IMG/VR virus record: IMGVR_UViG_3300032307_000109
Location: 1 to 34,175 of that record
Direction: 5' to 3' (one strand)
Source: a virus
Length of the DNA: 34,175 nt
In this document: piece by piece, positions 1-8,165 of the stretch
Layout: each line of letters starts with the position of its first letter
How positions within the stretch are numbered: the first letter of the stretch is position 1
Notes under the pieces: generated by a model
The model's database searches: none
Seen by the model: the letters and a program-made list of their open reading frames with translations, nothing else
What the model was told of the DNA's origin: nothing
Translations under genes and position numbers: made by a program

Positions 1-123
1 CAGCACGATGGTCATACACTGAGGCGAGTTCTTGATCTGACCAGCCAACAGATTTTGCGTATTCACGGATTTCTTTCCGAATCGCATCACCTTTTGGCGT
101 AGCCAGTTCTGGGATAACAGACG
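1..123. repeat. Terminal direct repeat, left copy (circle junction)
   Basis: Bases 1-123 are identical to 34053-34175. The reading frame of the scaffold-like gene continues through the join without a break, so the repeat behaves as an assembly overlap of a circular or terminally redundant genome. The length gives no decision between circular permutation (headful packaging) and a true short terminal repeat. Confidence 0.95.
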
Positions 124-733
124 CGAGCTTTTCAGATTCAGACTTGAGGTGGTTTTGAAGTTGCTGCTGTTGCTCCGCTTGTTGCTGTTGGGCAATGCGT
201 TGCTGTTCAGCACGAACAACTGCTAACTGCTTCTCACGCTGGCTCTGTTCTGCTACCTTAACGGCATAACCGATAGGGTCTGTTTCTTTCAGAACTTCCA
301 AATCCTCACCCTTATTCTGTTGGCTCAAGAAGCTATCGAGTGCCTTCAGTTTCTGGGCGTAGGCCATACGCTCTTGTTTAACTTGCTCAAGATGTTCACG
401 CTCGGCTTCAATAGCCTTACGCTGTTCAGCAAGAGCCTGAGATTTTTGTGTGTAATCCTTGCTGCGCTGATAGCCGTTGATAAGTTCGTCAAGTTCTACC
501 TCGACTTCCTCACCACCGACTTTTGCCTTGTATCGGGGTTTTACTTCCTCTACAGACTCTGATTCGTCTGAATACTCAGCTTCTTCAGATTCAGCTTCGC
601 CACTTGCTTCTTGTTCAATTTGTTCTTCAGGTTGGCCTTCATCGGCTCCATCGTTACCCATCAAACCCAGAAACGCGTTAGCGGCTTGGTTTACGTTCAG
701 GCTTTCACTCCCCGAGGGGTTGGTGTTTTCCAT
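1..733 (-). CDS. Scaffolding-like head assembly protein, N-terminal part (gene crosses the circle junction)
   Basis: The frame opens with ATG at 733 and stays open to base 1, then continues in the same frame at 34052 down to a stop at 33844, giving about 313 residues. The N-terminal 70 residues are very acidic (runs of E, D and S). They are followed by a long charged coiled-coil region with a glutamine-rich stretch (around residues 170-190, including RIAQQQQAEQQQQ). It sits directly upstream of the major capsid gene and downstream of the portal, the standard place for a scaffold protein. Acidic, helical, Q/E/K-rich composition and position support the scaffold call; no enzymatic motif is visible. 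Because it has no stop inside the window on this side, it is easily missed. Confidence 0.75.
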   Translation of the reverse strand, partial: MENTNPSGSESLNVNQAANAFLGLMGNDGADEGQPEEQIEQEASGEAESEEAEYSDESESVEEVKPRYKAKVGGEEVEVELDELINGYQRSKDYTQKSQALAEQRKAIEAEREHLEQVKQERMAYAQKLKALDSFLSQQNKGEDLEVLKETDPIGYAVKVAEQSQREKQLAVVRAEQQRIAQQQQAEQQQQLQNHLKSESEKLASVIPELATPKGDAIRKEIREYAKSVGWSDQELASVYDHRA

Positions 734-783
734 GTGTTATCTCAGTTTTCGCTGGAGACCGTCCAGACAGCGGGTGAGTTTCC

Positions 784-1023
784 TCACAGAATCTTCCACT
801 TTTTATCCTGAATCTTGGTCTCTGCGGCTATGCCTTGCAGGTGTCCCAAGAACAGATCAAGCGTCTTAATGTGGCTGTAAGCGGCTTCACGCTCCTCAAC
901 CTCATCTCGATTTGTGTTAATTATCACACTAATCTGCTGATTTTTCAAATCATCCATGACTTTCTTGAAAAAGTCGTCATTCAGGAGGTTGTTTGCCCAC
1001 TGTGCTTGAAGTTTTTTATCCAT
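784..1023 (-). CDS. Small helical protein between head genes, function unknown
   Basis: The gene encodes 79 residues from the ATG at 1023, which overlaps the stop of the upstream 442-residue gene (ATGGATAA). A longer frame starting with TTG at 1044 is possible, but the overlapping ATG is preferred. The protein is charged and probably all helical (KKLQAQWANNLLNDDFF, then EVEEREAAYSHIKTLDLFLGHLQG). It lies between the 442-residue protein and the scaffold, so a head or connector role is likely by position only. I do not recognise a family. Confidence 0.7.
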   Translation of the reverse strand: MDKKLQAQWANNLLNDDFFKKVMDDLKNQQISVIINTNRDEVEEREAAYSHIKTLDLFLGHLQGIAAETKIQDKKWKIL

Positions 1024-2344
1024 ACTGGCTTTGTATTCCTGCAATGATGCTATTCAGTGTTACTGGCGATCCATCAAGATTGCCAATGGTGTCATCCATG
1101 CCAACATTTGAGCTGGTTTGGAACTGCTGAAGAATATCAGGCACAGAGAAAGACTGATCTGGCATTTGGTACTGCTGTTGCACAAAAGGAACAGACTGGT
1201 AGTTCAGTGTGTTGATTACATCACTCAGGCTGTAAAACGATGGCGCAGCCGCTTGTGGTTGTCGTGCGAACTGCGTACCAGCCAGCATTTCAGGCGAACC
1301 AAAGTCAATTGGTGCTGATGGCGTAAATGCCATGTTGTATTCAGGTGATTTCCAATCCTCTGGAATCGGAACAATAGCAAAGCCAGAAGCCGCACCATCA
1401 CCTCTTGACTGGTCATAAGCCTGTTTTGTCAAAGCAGCCAAAGCGTAAGGCGTTAAGGCTTTTGCAATATCAAGGCCAGCCAGTTTCCTGTTCAATTCTT
1501 CTTCATTGGTGCTTTGCAGTTCACTCAATGAAAGCTGAACATCAACGACAGGTTTATTGATAAACGATTCTGGATCACCGAGCGATGCCACATAAGAGTT
1601 GGGAACAAATCCACCCTCTGTAATGTAGCCATCCGTTGTTTTGATAACGATGCCTTGACCACCGCCCATTGAGTCCATGTTTGGCGTATTTGGCATTTGC
1701 AAGCCAAGGCCATCAAGCAATTCACCTAGCGAATAATCAAACGATCCGACTTGATATTCAGTGTCAATTGGGGCAACAGCCAGACCCGGAGCGCCAGAAG
1801 TACCACTGCCCAAAGAGTAATCAGGGGTGAATGTTGTGTCGCCAATCTGAAACGATGCAGGGTTTAAGTCTGCAAAGTCACTCATGTCAGGAGGCAAATC
1901 ACTGTATTCGCCATAACCTCCTGGAAGATTGTTTAGATATTCATCAGCGGCTGCAAGTCTTGCTTCATTGATCCCTGCGCCGATGCCACCAAGCAACCCA
2001 CTTCTTAAAACGTCTTCAGCATCACCACCAGAAACCAACGCTTCGGCTGCACTACCAGCAGCAGAACCAGCAATCTGGCTACCAGTCGCCTCAGCCACCG
2101 TACTTCCTACGGCATTGGCAATAGTGCCCCCAACATACGTTGTGACACCGCCTTTTACTGCGGATTCAAGAACATCACTTACGTCACCGCCTTGAATGGC
2201 TGTCATGCCACCAGCAACAATCCCTGTGCCAATGGCAGTAGCGGCCAAAGTGCTAACAGTACCCAAACCAACAGCGGCAGCGGCAGCAGTGCCAATAGCA
2301 GCAGAAGCACCAGAAACAGCGGCAATTATTGGGACTGCTGGCAT
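1016..2344 (-). CDS. Ala/Gly-rich putative virion protein, 442 aa
   Basis: The first 130 residues are dominated by A, G, V, S and T with several membrane-active stretches (VPIIAAVSGASAAIGTAAAA, then SQIAGSAAGSAAEALVSGG). The rest is low in charge, proline and glutamine rich, and ends in IIAGIQSQYG. It starts directly at the stop of the preceding gene (TAA-ATG) with GGAG six bases upstream. A glycine/alanine-rich amphipathic N-terminus in a gene just after the portal fits an internal or membrane-interacting ejection protein, but that is an inference; no named domain is recognised. Confidence 0.8.
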   Translation of the reverse strand: MPAVPIIAAVSGASAAIGTAAAAAVGLGTVSTLAATAIGTGIVAGGMTAIQGGDVSDVLESAVKGGVTTYVGGTIANAVGSTVAEATGSQIAGSAAGSAAEALVSGGDAEDVLRSGLLGGIGAGINEARLAAADEYLNNLPGGYGEYSDLPPDMSDFADLNPASFQIGDTTFTPDYSLGSGTSGAPGLAVAPIDTEYQVGSFDYSLGELLDGLGLQMPNTPNMDSMGGGQGIVIKTTDGYITEGGFVPNSYVASLGDPESFINKPVVDVQLSLSELQSTNEEELNRKLAGLDIAKALTPYALAALTKQAYDQSRGDGAASGFAIVPIPEDWKSPEYNMAFTPSAPIDFGSPEMLAGTQFARQPQAAAPSFYSLSDVINTLNYQSVPFVQQQYQMPDQSFSVPDILQQFQTSSNVGMDDTIGNLDGSPVTLNSIIAGIQSQYG

Positions 2345-2755
2345 TTAAAACTCCATGATGTAAACATTGACAGATTTACCGTCAACTTCTGCTTGTTTCT
2401 TTTGAACAGGCAAACCAGTCATCTTTGCCAGCCTGTCAAACTTGTTGTCTTCACTGTAGGTATAAGCAACCTTGACTTTGATGTTTTTAAGATAGTTCAC
2501 CAAATCAACAAAGTTTTTAGCCATGTTTCTGGGGCTTGGCTCAGTGCCAATCGTGTGAACTTCAACAACACCTTCCCCACGAACCAACACAAGAAACAGA
2601 ACATTGCCCAAGTGAACCAGCTTTGCGCCGTCTTCTTGAATCAAGGTTGCCAGCTTGCCCATCGCCTCATCAGCGGCCTCTTGAGAGCCTAACTCTTGCA
2701 AGAAATACTGGTTAGCAATTCTGACAACTTCTTGCTGTTCTGCTTGGTCAATCAT
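2345..2755 (-). CDS. Small protein after portal, GNAT-like fold possible
   Basis: The gene encodes 136 residues; its ATG overlaps the portal stop (ATGA). The pattern is alpha/beta: an N-terminal helix pair, two strand-like runs (GNVLFLVLVRGEGVVEVHTIG), a helix (NMAKNFVDLVNYLKNI), a strand (VKVAYTYSE), then DNKFDRLAKMTGLPVQ and a final strand. The layout strand-helix-strand-N-x-K/R-x-x-R-L-A-x-x-x-G-L resembles the C-terminal half of GNAT acetyltransferases, as described for some podovirus virion proteins such as T7 gp13. The acetyl-CoA loop is not clear, so activity is doubtful. The call is tentative. Confidence 0.55.
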   Translation of the reverse strand: MIDQAEQQEVVRIANQYFLQELGSQEAADEAMGKLATLIQEDGAKLVHLGNVLFLVLVRGEGVVEVHTIGTEPSPRNMAKNFVDLVNYLKNIKVKVAYTYSEDNKFDRLAKMTGLPVQKKQAEVDGKSVNVYIMEF

Positions 2756-4887
2756 CCTGGAATCTCCACGTTAGAAGTGATGCCAGCACCGACCTTCATG
2801 GCTTTAAGCTGTGCCTCTGCTTGGAACTCTTGCTCTTTCATGGCAAAGTGCATATTCATCTTCTCACGCTCAATCTGAAGTTTTGAGGCTTCTTTCTCGC
2901 GCATCAGTTGAATTTCGGCAGCGGCCTTGTCACGCTGGAGTTGCAGCTCAAGTGCGGCTTTCTGGCGCTCAAACTCCAGATCAGCTTCCATCTTAGCCTG
3001 TTGCATTTGCATATCGGCTTGGAATTTGGCTTGCTGCCCTTGAATCTCTGCCTGTGTCCTTGCCATTAGTGCCTGAACCTCTGGAGGCATTTGTGGCTCT
3101 TGTGGTGCAGGGTTAGACAGTTGCTGGTCTTGCTCAGGTGTAATCGGCTTGAAGAACTCAGCAGAATCCTTGAAGCCAGCAGCCTCAACCATGCGACCAA
3201 GAGAAGCACGATACTGACCAAACGAGACAAACGGGTTAGCGGGGCCGAACTGACCCAACATTTGCTCTTGCTTTGCCAACACCATTTGCAGCATTGCCAT
3301 TTGCTGGTCACGGTTGCCGTTACCCAGACCGACATTCACTGTCAGGTCATACTTGTTGGCCCAAGTGCGGGGGTCAATAGCAACGTAAGTGCCACGCAAG
3401 CGGATGATTCGCTCTTTCTGCTGGTACTTAGTAACCAGGTGCAAGATGCCATAGAACAGGTCACGGACACCAGTATCAGCAAAGATACGGGCAATCATTT
3501 CAATCTTTCCGGCTCCGGCTTGCTGCATCGAGGCCACGGCTGCGGCTGTCACGTTCTGCAAGATAGAAGCGTCAAGGCCTTGGCTTGCGTCAGTCACGCC
3601 AGTGCGCTTAGATTGGACTCGATCCAAGTATTCCAGCATCGGGAACGATTGTTGAGCCACGTTCTGAACTGTCAACTGAGTAACAGCACCTTGCGTCTTT
3701 GCCCGAATCACGCCACCAGCAGTAGAGGTCAGCAGGTCATCCAGGTTAACTTGTCCTTCAACAGCCACCACACGAGCGTTGTTGGTCAGGTACAGGTTAT
3801 CCAGCATTTGACGGGTAACAGTGGTCTTAATCAGTTGCAGGTCAACAGTGCGATCTGCCAGTGAGTTGCCAAAGAACTTGTGCGGAATTGGAATTGGGCA
3901 GACTGAGTAGAACGGAACATAGTCCGCTTCTTCATTGCTCAGAATCTCGTTGCTCGCGTAGAAGACTTGGCGCAGTTCAGCGATACCGTCTTCATCCTCA
4001 TCCACACGGACGTAGCACTCAAAGACTTCAATCTCTTGCATTGCCCAGTCTTCTGCCTGAGTGTCATACGGCTGCTCACCGGGGCTAAAACGTGCAACTC
4101 GTTCAGGCGTGTAGGCCAGAGCATCACCAGAAGCCAAGCCGTTAACGATTTCCTCATCAAAGCCCATTGCCACCAAGTCGCTGCGGGTAATCATCCGGCG
4201 GTGTGCAACAAAAGGTGATGTTTCAATCTTCACACCACGCTTGGAAATCAAGAACTCCTCTGGAGGCACGTTCTCAACGACAACCTTCCCAGACTTTGTG
4301 CGCTTGCTCACCTTAACATCATGAACACCAAACATGGCTTGTGTACCGTCTTCATTGAAAACAGGCATACCCATTGGGTCAAGAATAGGGAATTCCTGAG
4401 TATCTTGCTCAACAATTTCAAGGTCTTTGTCTTGCATCATCAAGGCAAGTTCGTCATCAGACAGACCCTGATAAGTCTCCTTGGTAACGTCTTCCTTGTC
4501 TTCCCAGTACGCCTTAACGATGCCGTTCTTTTGAAGCAAGGCATCTTTAAACCAGTCGTGCATGATTATCACGCCGGGGTTGTCGTTCAGGAAAATATAG
4601 TTCAGGTAGTCTGTGACTTGTTTAGCGCCAGCCTCATCGCCGGGGCCAGTTGGGTTTGCCACCACAACCTCGTCAGAACTTGCAAAGATTCGCATCAATG
4701 CTGGCATTGCGCCATCAATGGCTTCTGCTACCTCACCAGTAACGATCGAAGATTTGCCTTCGACCTCGTTCCCGTAAGGTTGGCGCAAGTAGGCTTGGAG
4801 TGCTTGCTTGCGCTGCTCTACGGTTTCGCTCTCAATGAAACCGATGGAGTTGTCGATTTCAGCCTGGAGGATCGCTTTTAAGTTCAT
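2752..4887 (-). CDS. Portal (head-tail connector) protein
   Basis: This 711-residue protein has the length and position of P22-type portals and directly follows the terminase. The portal forms the dodecameric channel through which DNA is packaged and ejected. The N-terminus has a helical 'ALQAYLRQPYGNEVEG' segment and the phrase VTGEVAEAIDGAMPALMRIF, typical of podovirus portals in this group. Residues of about 600-711 form a long K/E/Q-rich coiled coil (many repeats of QAK, ERQKAALELQLQ, IQLMREKEAS), which matches the barrel helices of P22-type portals. The start is ATG with AGGTG about six bases upstream. Its 5' end overlaps the small gene 4859-5029 by 29 bases. Confidence 0.88.
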   Translation of the reverse strand: MNLKAILQAEIDNSIGFIESETVEQRKQALQAYLRQPYGNEVEGKSSIVTGEVAEAIDGAMPALMRIFASSDEVVVANPTGPGDEAGAKQVTDYLNYIFLNDNPGVIIMHDWFKDALLQKNGIVKAYWEDKEDVTKETYQGLSDDELALMMQDKDLEIVEQDTQEFPILDPMGMPVFNEDGTQAMFGVHDVKVSKRTKSGKVVVENVPPEEFLISKRGVKIETSPFVAHRRMITRSDLVAMGFDEEIVNGLASGDALAYTPERVARFSPGEQPYDTQAEDWAMQEIEVFECYVRVDEDEDGIAELRQVFYASNEILSNEEADYVPFYSVCPIPIPHKFFGNSLADRTVDLQLIKTTVTRQMLDNLYLTNNARVVAVEGQVNLDDLLTSTAGGVIRAKTQGAVTQLTVQNVAQQSFPMLEYLDRVQSKRTGVTDASQGLDASILQNVTAAAVASMQQAGAGKIEMIARIFADTGVRDLFYGILHLVTKYQQKERIIRLRGTYVAIDPRTWANKYDLTVNVGLGNGNRDQQMAMLQMVLAKQEQMLGQFGPANPFVSFGQYRASLGRMVEAAGFKDSAEFFKPITPEQDQQLSNPAPQEPQMPPEVQALMARTQAEIQGQQAKFQADMQMQQAKMEADLEFERQKAALELQLQRDKAAAEIQLMREKEASKLQIEREKMNMHFAMKEQEFQAEAQLKAMKVGAGITSNVEIPG

Positions 4888-5029
4888 TTGACACCTTTGG
4901 AGGTCGCCCGACCTTTGGGCGTTCCTGTGATTGTAATGCCTTTACCACATTTTCAAGCATTTCAATACGCTTTTCAAGATCGTCAATACGTTTTGCGCTT
5001 GCCAAGTCGCCTTGTCTCATCATGAACAT
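4859..5029 (-). CDS. 56-residue coiled-coil protein with a basic GRPPK tail, between terL and portal
   Basis: The ATG at 5029 follows the terminase stop directly (TAA-ATG), and the frame ends inside the portal gene. The sequence starts MFMMRQGDLASAKRIDDLE and continues with heptad-like residues (KRIEMLENVVKALQ). It finishes with RPKVGRPPKV, which resembles an AT-hook (G-R-P-P-K). The layout suggests a small dimerising DNA-binding or packaging accessory protein. No family is recognised and no strong ribosome binding site is seen, so expression may rely on coupling to the terminase. Confidence 0.55.
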   Translation of the reverse strand: MFMMRQGDLASAKRIDDLEKRIEMLENVVKALQSQERPKVGRPPKVSNELKSDPPG

Positions 5030-6280
5030 TTAGACCACCCATTTCGGAATTACGTTAATAGACTTGCCCCAAGAACCAGTGTTTTCATCGAGTGCTACGG
5101 CAACATATCGCCAAGCATCGGCAGCGTGTGAGTGCTGGTCATGCAATGGCTTATTGGAGAACATCTTAGTGTTTGGGTCAACGTCATAGCGGTAATGACG
5201 CAGGTTCTGGAGGCCATCAGCGCAGCGAGTCTCGTCAATGAAACACCTGTTCATCAGTGTTCGAGCCGCATTGATACCGTCAGCAACCGACAGTTTTGGT
5301 GTGATTCTGATGGGTTTGCCCATGCCTTCAAGAATGTCCTTAACCGATTTCCCGGTCATATTCTTGTTCTCAGCATCGTGCGGAAGCCACCAATCTTTGT
5401 AGATATAGCCCTTGTCCTGCAAAACCTGAGCGTAATGGTCGATGGTTTTTTGGCAGTTTTGGTAGAAATCAATCACCCTGATCTCGCCACCAGCAATCAC
5501 CTGGACGAACCAAATCGAGGTCATGTCTGCCCATCCCAAGTCCCAGAAGGTTTGAACAGGGATGTTCTTGTCAATAATTAACTCACGGATGCGGCCCTCT
5601 TCCTGAGCCTTACGCAGTTCATTGGCGTACACAGCACCATCCAGCATTTGACGGGTGTGGCCCTCCCAGACGTTTAGGTAAGCATCCACGTTCTTGGCCT
5701 TCAGGTCTTCCAGCTCGTCTTTCAGGACTTGAGGGAACCACGGGTTATCCGACCAGTTCATCTTGACGATCTTGGCGGTTGCTGGAGGGTTGACCACAAA
5801 CCGCTTATAAGTCTCGTCAGTGTCAAGATCAGGGTTAAACGTCACCCATATCTCAGAATCAGGCTTACGGATTGTTGGAATCAGTGTCTCCCATGAGACT
5901 TTGGATACCGCTTGGCCTTCTTCAATCCAGCAAATGTCCACGCCCTCGAAAGACCTGATTGAGGTGACGTTTTGCTTTAGACCCGCAAAACTGAACTCAG
6001 ACCCGTTCTTTCCGTAGATAGCTGTGCGCTGTACGTCAAAGAAAGACTCAAGCCCCATAGCCTTGATCTGGTCGCCCAATAGAGCAATCACAGAGTCGGA
6101 GATACTGTTCTGCAACTCACGGGCGCACAAGATACGGGTTTGCTTCTGGACTGCAATGGCAATCAAAGCACGAGCAACCGACCAAGACTTGGCAGACCCT
6201 CGCCCACCATAAAGAATCTTGTATCGGTGCGGCTCAAACAGGAAACCCAATTTCTCGGGAAAGTCCAGTTCAAGATTCAT
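5030..6280 (-). CDS. terL: Terminase large subunit (PBSX/Terminase_3 type)
   Basis: The large terminase is the ATP-driven packaging motor and nuclease that cuts concatemeric DNA and pumps it through the portal. The 416 residues show a Walker A motif GGRGSAKS (25-32), a Walker B-like DICWIEE (115-121) with the catalytic glutamate, and a coupling motif VTFNPD (146-151). The C-terminal nuclease has acidic candidates at D247 (WDLGWAD), D302 (PHDAENKN) and D388 (HSHAADAWRY). Length is normal for the PBSX family. The start overlaps the end of the small subunit by 11 bases and the stop abuts the 56-residue gene, consistent with one operon. Confidence 0.95.
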   Translation of the reverse strand: MNLELDFPEKLGFLFEPHRYKILYGGRGSAKSWSVARALIAIAVQKQTRILCARELQNSISDSVIALLGDQIKAMGLESFFDVQRTAIYGKNGSEFSFAGLKQNVTSIRSFEGVDICWIEEGQAVSKVSWETLIPTIRKPDSEIWVTFNPDLDTDETYKRFVVNPPATAKIVKMNWSDNPWFPQVLKDELEDLKAKNVDAYLNVWEGHTRQMLDGAVYANELRKAQEEGRIRELIIDKNIPVQTFWDLGWADMTSIWFVQVIAGGEIRVIDFYQNCQKTIDHYAQVLQDKGYIYKDWWLPHDAENKNMTGKSVKDILEGMGKPIRITPKLSVADGINAARTLMNRCFIDETRCADGLQNLRHYRYDVDPNTKMFSNKPLHDQHSHAADAWRYVAVALDENTGSWGKSINVIPKWVV

Positions 6281-6608
6281 TCGGCTTGACCAGTTTGATT
6301 TGGATTGCCTGAATATCTACAGGGCCACCGTCTTCACCAGTAACCTCAGTACGATTCAGCTTAGGTGTGGCGTATTCAGCCATTTGAGCCAGCAAAGTCA
6401 GAGCAGCCCTTGGGTCAGGCTTCAGCTCTTTTGCTGTGTCTCCCTCTGCAACTTGTTTTAGCCATTTAGAGACGTTTTCAGCGTTATCCTCTAGTAGCCT
6501 AGTCACTGTCTCTCTAAACGTCTTGGTGGCCTTATTAACGCTTCCCGGTGGCCTTCCCCTGCCACGGTTGGTTAAATTCTCAGATTTTCCGGCCTGTAAA
6601 TTATTCAT
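6270..6608 (-). CDS. terS: Terminase small subunit-like protein
   Basis: This 112-residue protein precedes and overlaps the large terminase. It starts with a basic, AT-hook-like segment (NRGRGRPPGSVNKATKTF), followed by helices (RETVTRLLEDNAENVSKWLKQ and DPRAALTLLAQMAEYATPKLNR). The pattern of a basic N-terminus and a helical oligomerisation core, together with the gene order, fits DNA recognition for packaging. The start is ATG at 6608 with GGGAG ten bases upstream. A short inverted repeat (GCAGA/TCTGC, 6644-6659) lies in the 54-base gap before it. Confidence 0.82.
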   Translation of the reverse strand: MNNLQAGKSENLTNRGRGRPPGSVNKATKTFRETVTRLLEDNAENVSKWLKQVAEGDTAKELKPDPRAALTLLAQMAEYATPKLNRTEVTGEDGGPVDIQAIQIKLVKPNES

Positions 6609-6662
6609 CTTGGTTTGACTCCCGTAGGTTGGTCAAGGTTAGTGCAGACTTACATCTGCGGG

Positions 6663-7571
6663 TTAATCTAGCAATCCACCATTGCGTCTGAGGATTGTAA
6701 GCAAATCTTCGTTGCCGGGGAAGATAACAAAGTTTGTTGGCATATCTTCTCTGCCGCCCTGAAAGTGTCTTATGCCAGGGATTCCAGCTTGCCGCATCAT
6801 TTCAGCGCCTTCTGGCCTCTTTGCTCCCATTGCGGCAATCAAATCACCTCCAAGATGGTCTGGATCAGTCAATCCGTACTGCTTTGCAAGTGCTTGTATT
6901 TCTGGGGATTGATCTTTTAGAGGGCGATCAAAATCCAGCATCTTGGCAATTTGTTCGTCAGGAAGGTCGATTTCGTACATAAATGAAGGAGGTACATTTT
7001 TCCCTTCATACTCAGAAATTCTCTTAATCAAGCCTTCTGGATCAGAAAAAGCCTCTGGCCTTCTTTGGATCAACTCGGCAAGTTTTGCCGTATCACCACC
7101 AGTGAATTGCTTTGCGTTCATCATAATGAGCGCATCTTTTGTGACTTGATCTGAGGTTTCTTTTGATGTAACCCTCATCCTTTTTGATGGGTTTTCAGCC
7201 ATTTCCTTGTAGGAAGTTGCAATGGCAGGTGACTCGGTTACGTAATGTCCATATCCATACTGCTGCGAACCCTCACCAGAACCGATCTTTGTGCGGTCAA
7301 AGCGATTGAACTTAGCAGGGCTACCGTGAAACACTGTCAAACCCATAGGGTTGTACGCATCAGCCATCAGACCAGCCAAACGCTGCGTTGCAGGCCCGTA
7401 GTTCACGCCTTCCCTTGCGGCTGCGGCTGTCATTTCGTTGAGGTTACGCGCTCTGTCGTTCAGGTTTCCGACCATTTGCTGTGCGCTCAATACTGGATTA
7501 CCGAGCAAATCGCGCAGTTTTCTCTTGGCTACGTTGCCAGCACTAAAAACATCACCAAGCAATCCAGCCAT
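6663..7571 (-). CDS. ADP-ribosyltransferase-like (ART-PolyVal-type) protein
   Basis: The 302-residue protein has an N-terminal helical part (1-75), then a segment with the typical look of ADP-ribosyltransferase domains found in phage polyvalent proteins: LTVFHGSPAKFNRF (78-91), IGSGEGSQQYGYGHYVTE (96-113), FMYEIDLPDEQI, and a C-terminal GIPGIRHFQGG followed by TNFVIFPGNEDLLTI. The H-G-S and YGYGHYVTE segments correspond to the first two parts of the H-Y-E type NAD-binding site. The third catalytic residue is not obvious. Such enzymes can modify host or phage proteins. It is encoded just upstream of terS, with GAGG ahead of its ATG, so it may be expressed late or packaged. The target is unknown. 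Confidence 0.75.
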   Translation of the reverse strand: MAGLLGDVFSAGNVAKRKLRDLLGNPVLSAQQMVGNLNDRARNLNEMTAAAAREGVNYGPATQRLAGLMADAYNPMGLTVFHGSPAKFNRFDRTKIGSGEGSQQYGYGHYVTESPAIATSYKEMAENPSKRMRVTSKETSDQVTKDALIMMNAKQFTGGDTAKLAELIQRRPEAFSDPEGLIKRISEYEGKNVPPSFMYEIDLPDEQIAKMLDFDRPLKDQSPEIQALAKQYGLTDPDHLGGDLIAAMGAKRPEGAEMMRQAGIPGIRHFQGGREDMPTNFVIFPGNEDLLTILRRNGGLLD

Positions 7572-7579
7572 GATTTACC

Positions 7580-7831
7580 TCACCACTTAACCTTATTTGC
7601 CCAGAAAGCTGCGCTCATCTTGCCCTTGGCGATGTTTTCTGCGTGTCTAGCCTTAAATGCCTCGTTGCGCTTAGAGCCATCAGGCGAACCCTTCACGCCT
7701 TGTTGACCAAAGCGGATCAGCTTCACATCGTCACCAGACTTTGCCAACACAGCATGGCTCTTTGTCGGGTGGTTTGGAGTGCGTTTGGGCTTGTTGTAGC
7801 CCGAAAATGACTCTGTGCCGCGCTTAATCAT
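7580..7831 (-). CDS. Small basic conserved-type phage protein, 83 aa
   Basis: The protein is strongly basic and rich in K, G and S, with phrases such as VKLIRFGQQGVKGSP, RNEAFKARHAENIAKGK and AFWANKVKW. I recall near-identical small proteins from many phages next to terminase genes, without a known function. Its ATG overlaps the stop of the 51-residue gene upstream (ATGA). A nucleic-acid or virion-core association is plausible from charge only. Confidence 0.75.
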   Translation of the reverse strand: MIKRGTESFSGYNKPKRTPNHPTKSHAVLAKSGDDVKLIRFGQQGVKGSPDGSKRNEAFKARHAENIAKGKMSAAFWANKVKW

Positions 7832-7983
7832 TTTTTGGCAGTCTTGGCAGCAGCTTTGAAGGCGGCAGCAGTCGGGGCGCCTTTTGAGCCTGGTTTACGC
7901 ATCTTTTCTGGAGTTTTTCCAGCAGCCTTCTGCTTTTCAATGCGTTCACGTTTGGCATGAATGTTGGCATACAAGCCTTTCAT
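7828..7983 (-). CDS. 51-residue very basic protein
   Basis: The frame starts at ATG 7983 and stops at 7828, joined to both neighbours by 4-base overlaps. The sequence begins MKGLYANIHAKRERIEKQKA and continues with EKMRKPGSKGAPTAAAFKAA, ending TAKK. Small proteins of this form recur in phage genomes beside the genes found here. It is almost pure K/R/A/G and probably disordered. The function is unknown; tight coupling and charge suggest it works with the two neighbours. Confidence 0.75.
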   Translation of the reverse strand: MKGLYANIHAKRERIEKQKAAGKTPEKMRKPGSKGAPTAAAFKAAAKTAKK

Positions 7984-8165
7984 TTCTTGCCCCTGTTGGT
8001 TGCTGTACGGCTACCGCGCTTGGGCATAGACCTAGCCTCGCTCATGGCAATGGCAATGGCCTGATCCCGGCTTTTGACCTTTTGACCAGAGGAAGACTTC
8101 AGAGAGCCTTCCTTATATTCACCCATGACTTTGCCAATTTTCTTGGCTGATTTACTCAGATTCAT
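7980..8165 (-). CDS. DUF6496-like small basic protein
   Basis: The 61 residues follow the pattern KKIGKVMGEYKEGSLKSSSG then KVKSRDQAIAIAMSEARS, which matches my recollection of DUF6496 proteins (common small phage and bacterial proteins of unknown role). The SRxQAIAIA-SEAR helix is the most recognisable part. It overlaps both neighbours (14 bases with the upstream gene, 4 bases with the downstream one). Confidence 0.75.
   Translation of the reverse strand: MNLSKSAKKIGKVMGEYKEGSLKSSSGQKVKSRDQAIAIAMSEARSMPKRGSRTATNRGKK

Noticed and set aside
477-869. Ser-rich 130-codon plus-strand frame
   Set aside because: It is the antisense of the acidic start of the scaffold-like gene; the serine run comes from reversed Glu/Asp codons.
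3091-3864. 257-codon plus-strand frame
   Set aside because: Antisense to the portal gene, low-complexity L/H/Q/V sequence, no ribosome site; a shadow frame.
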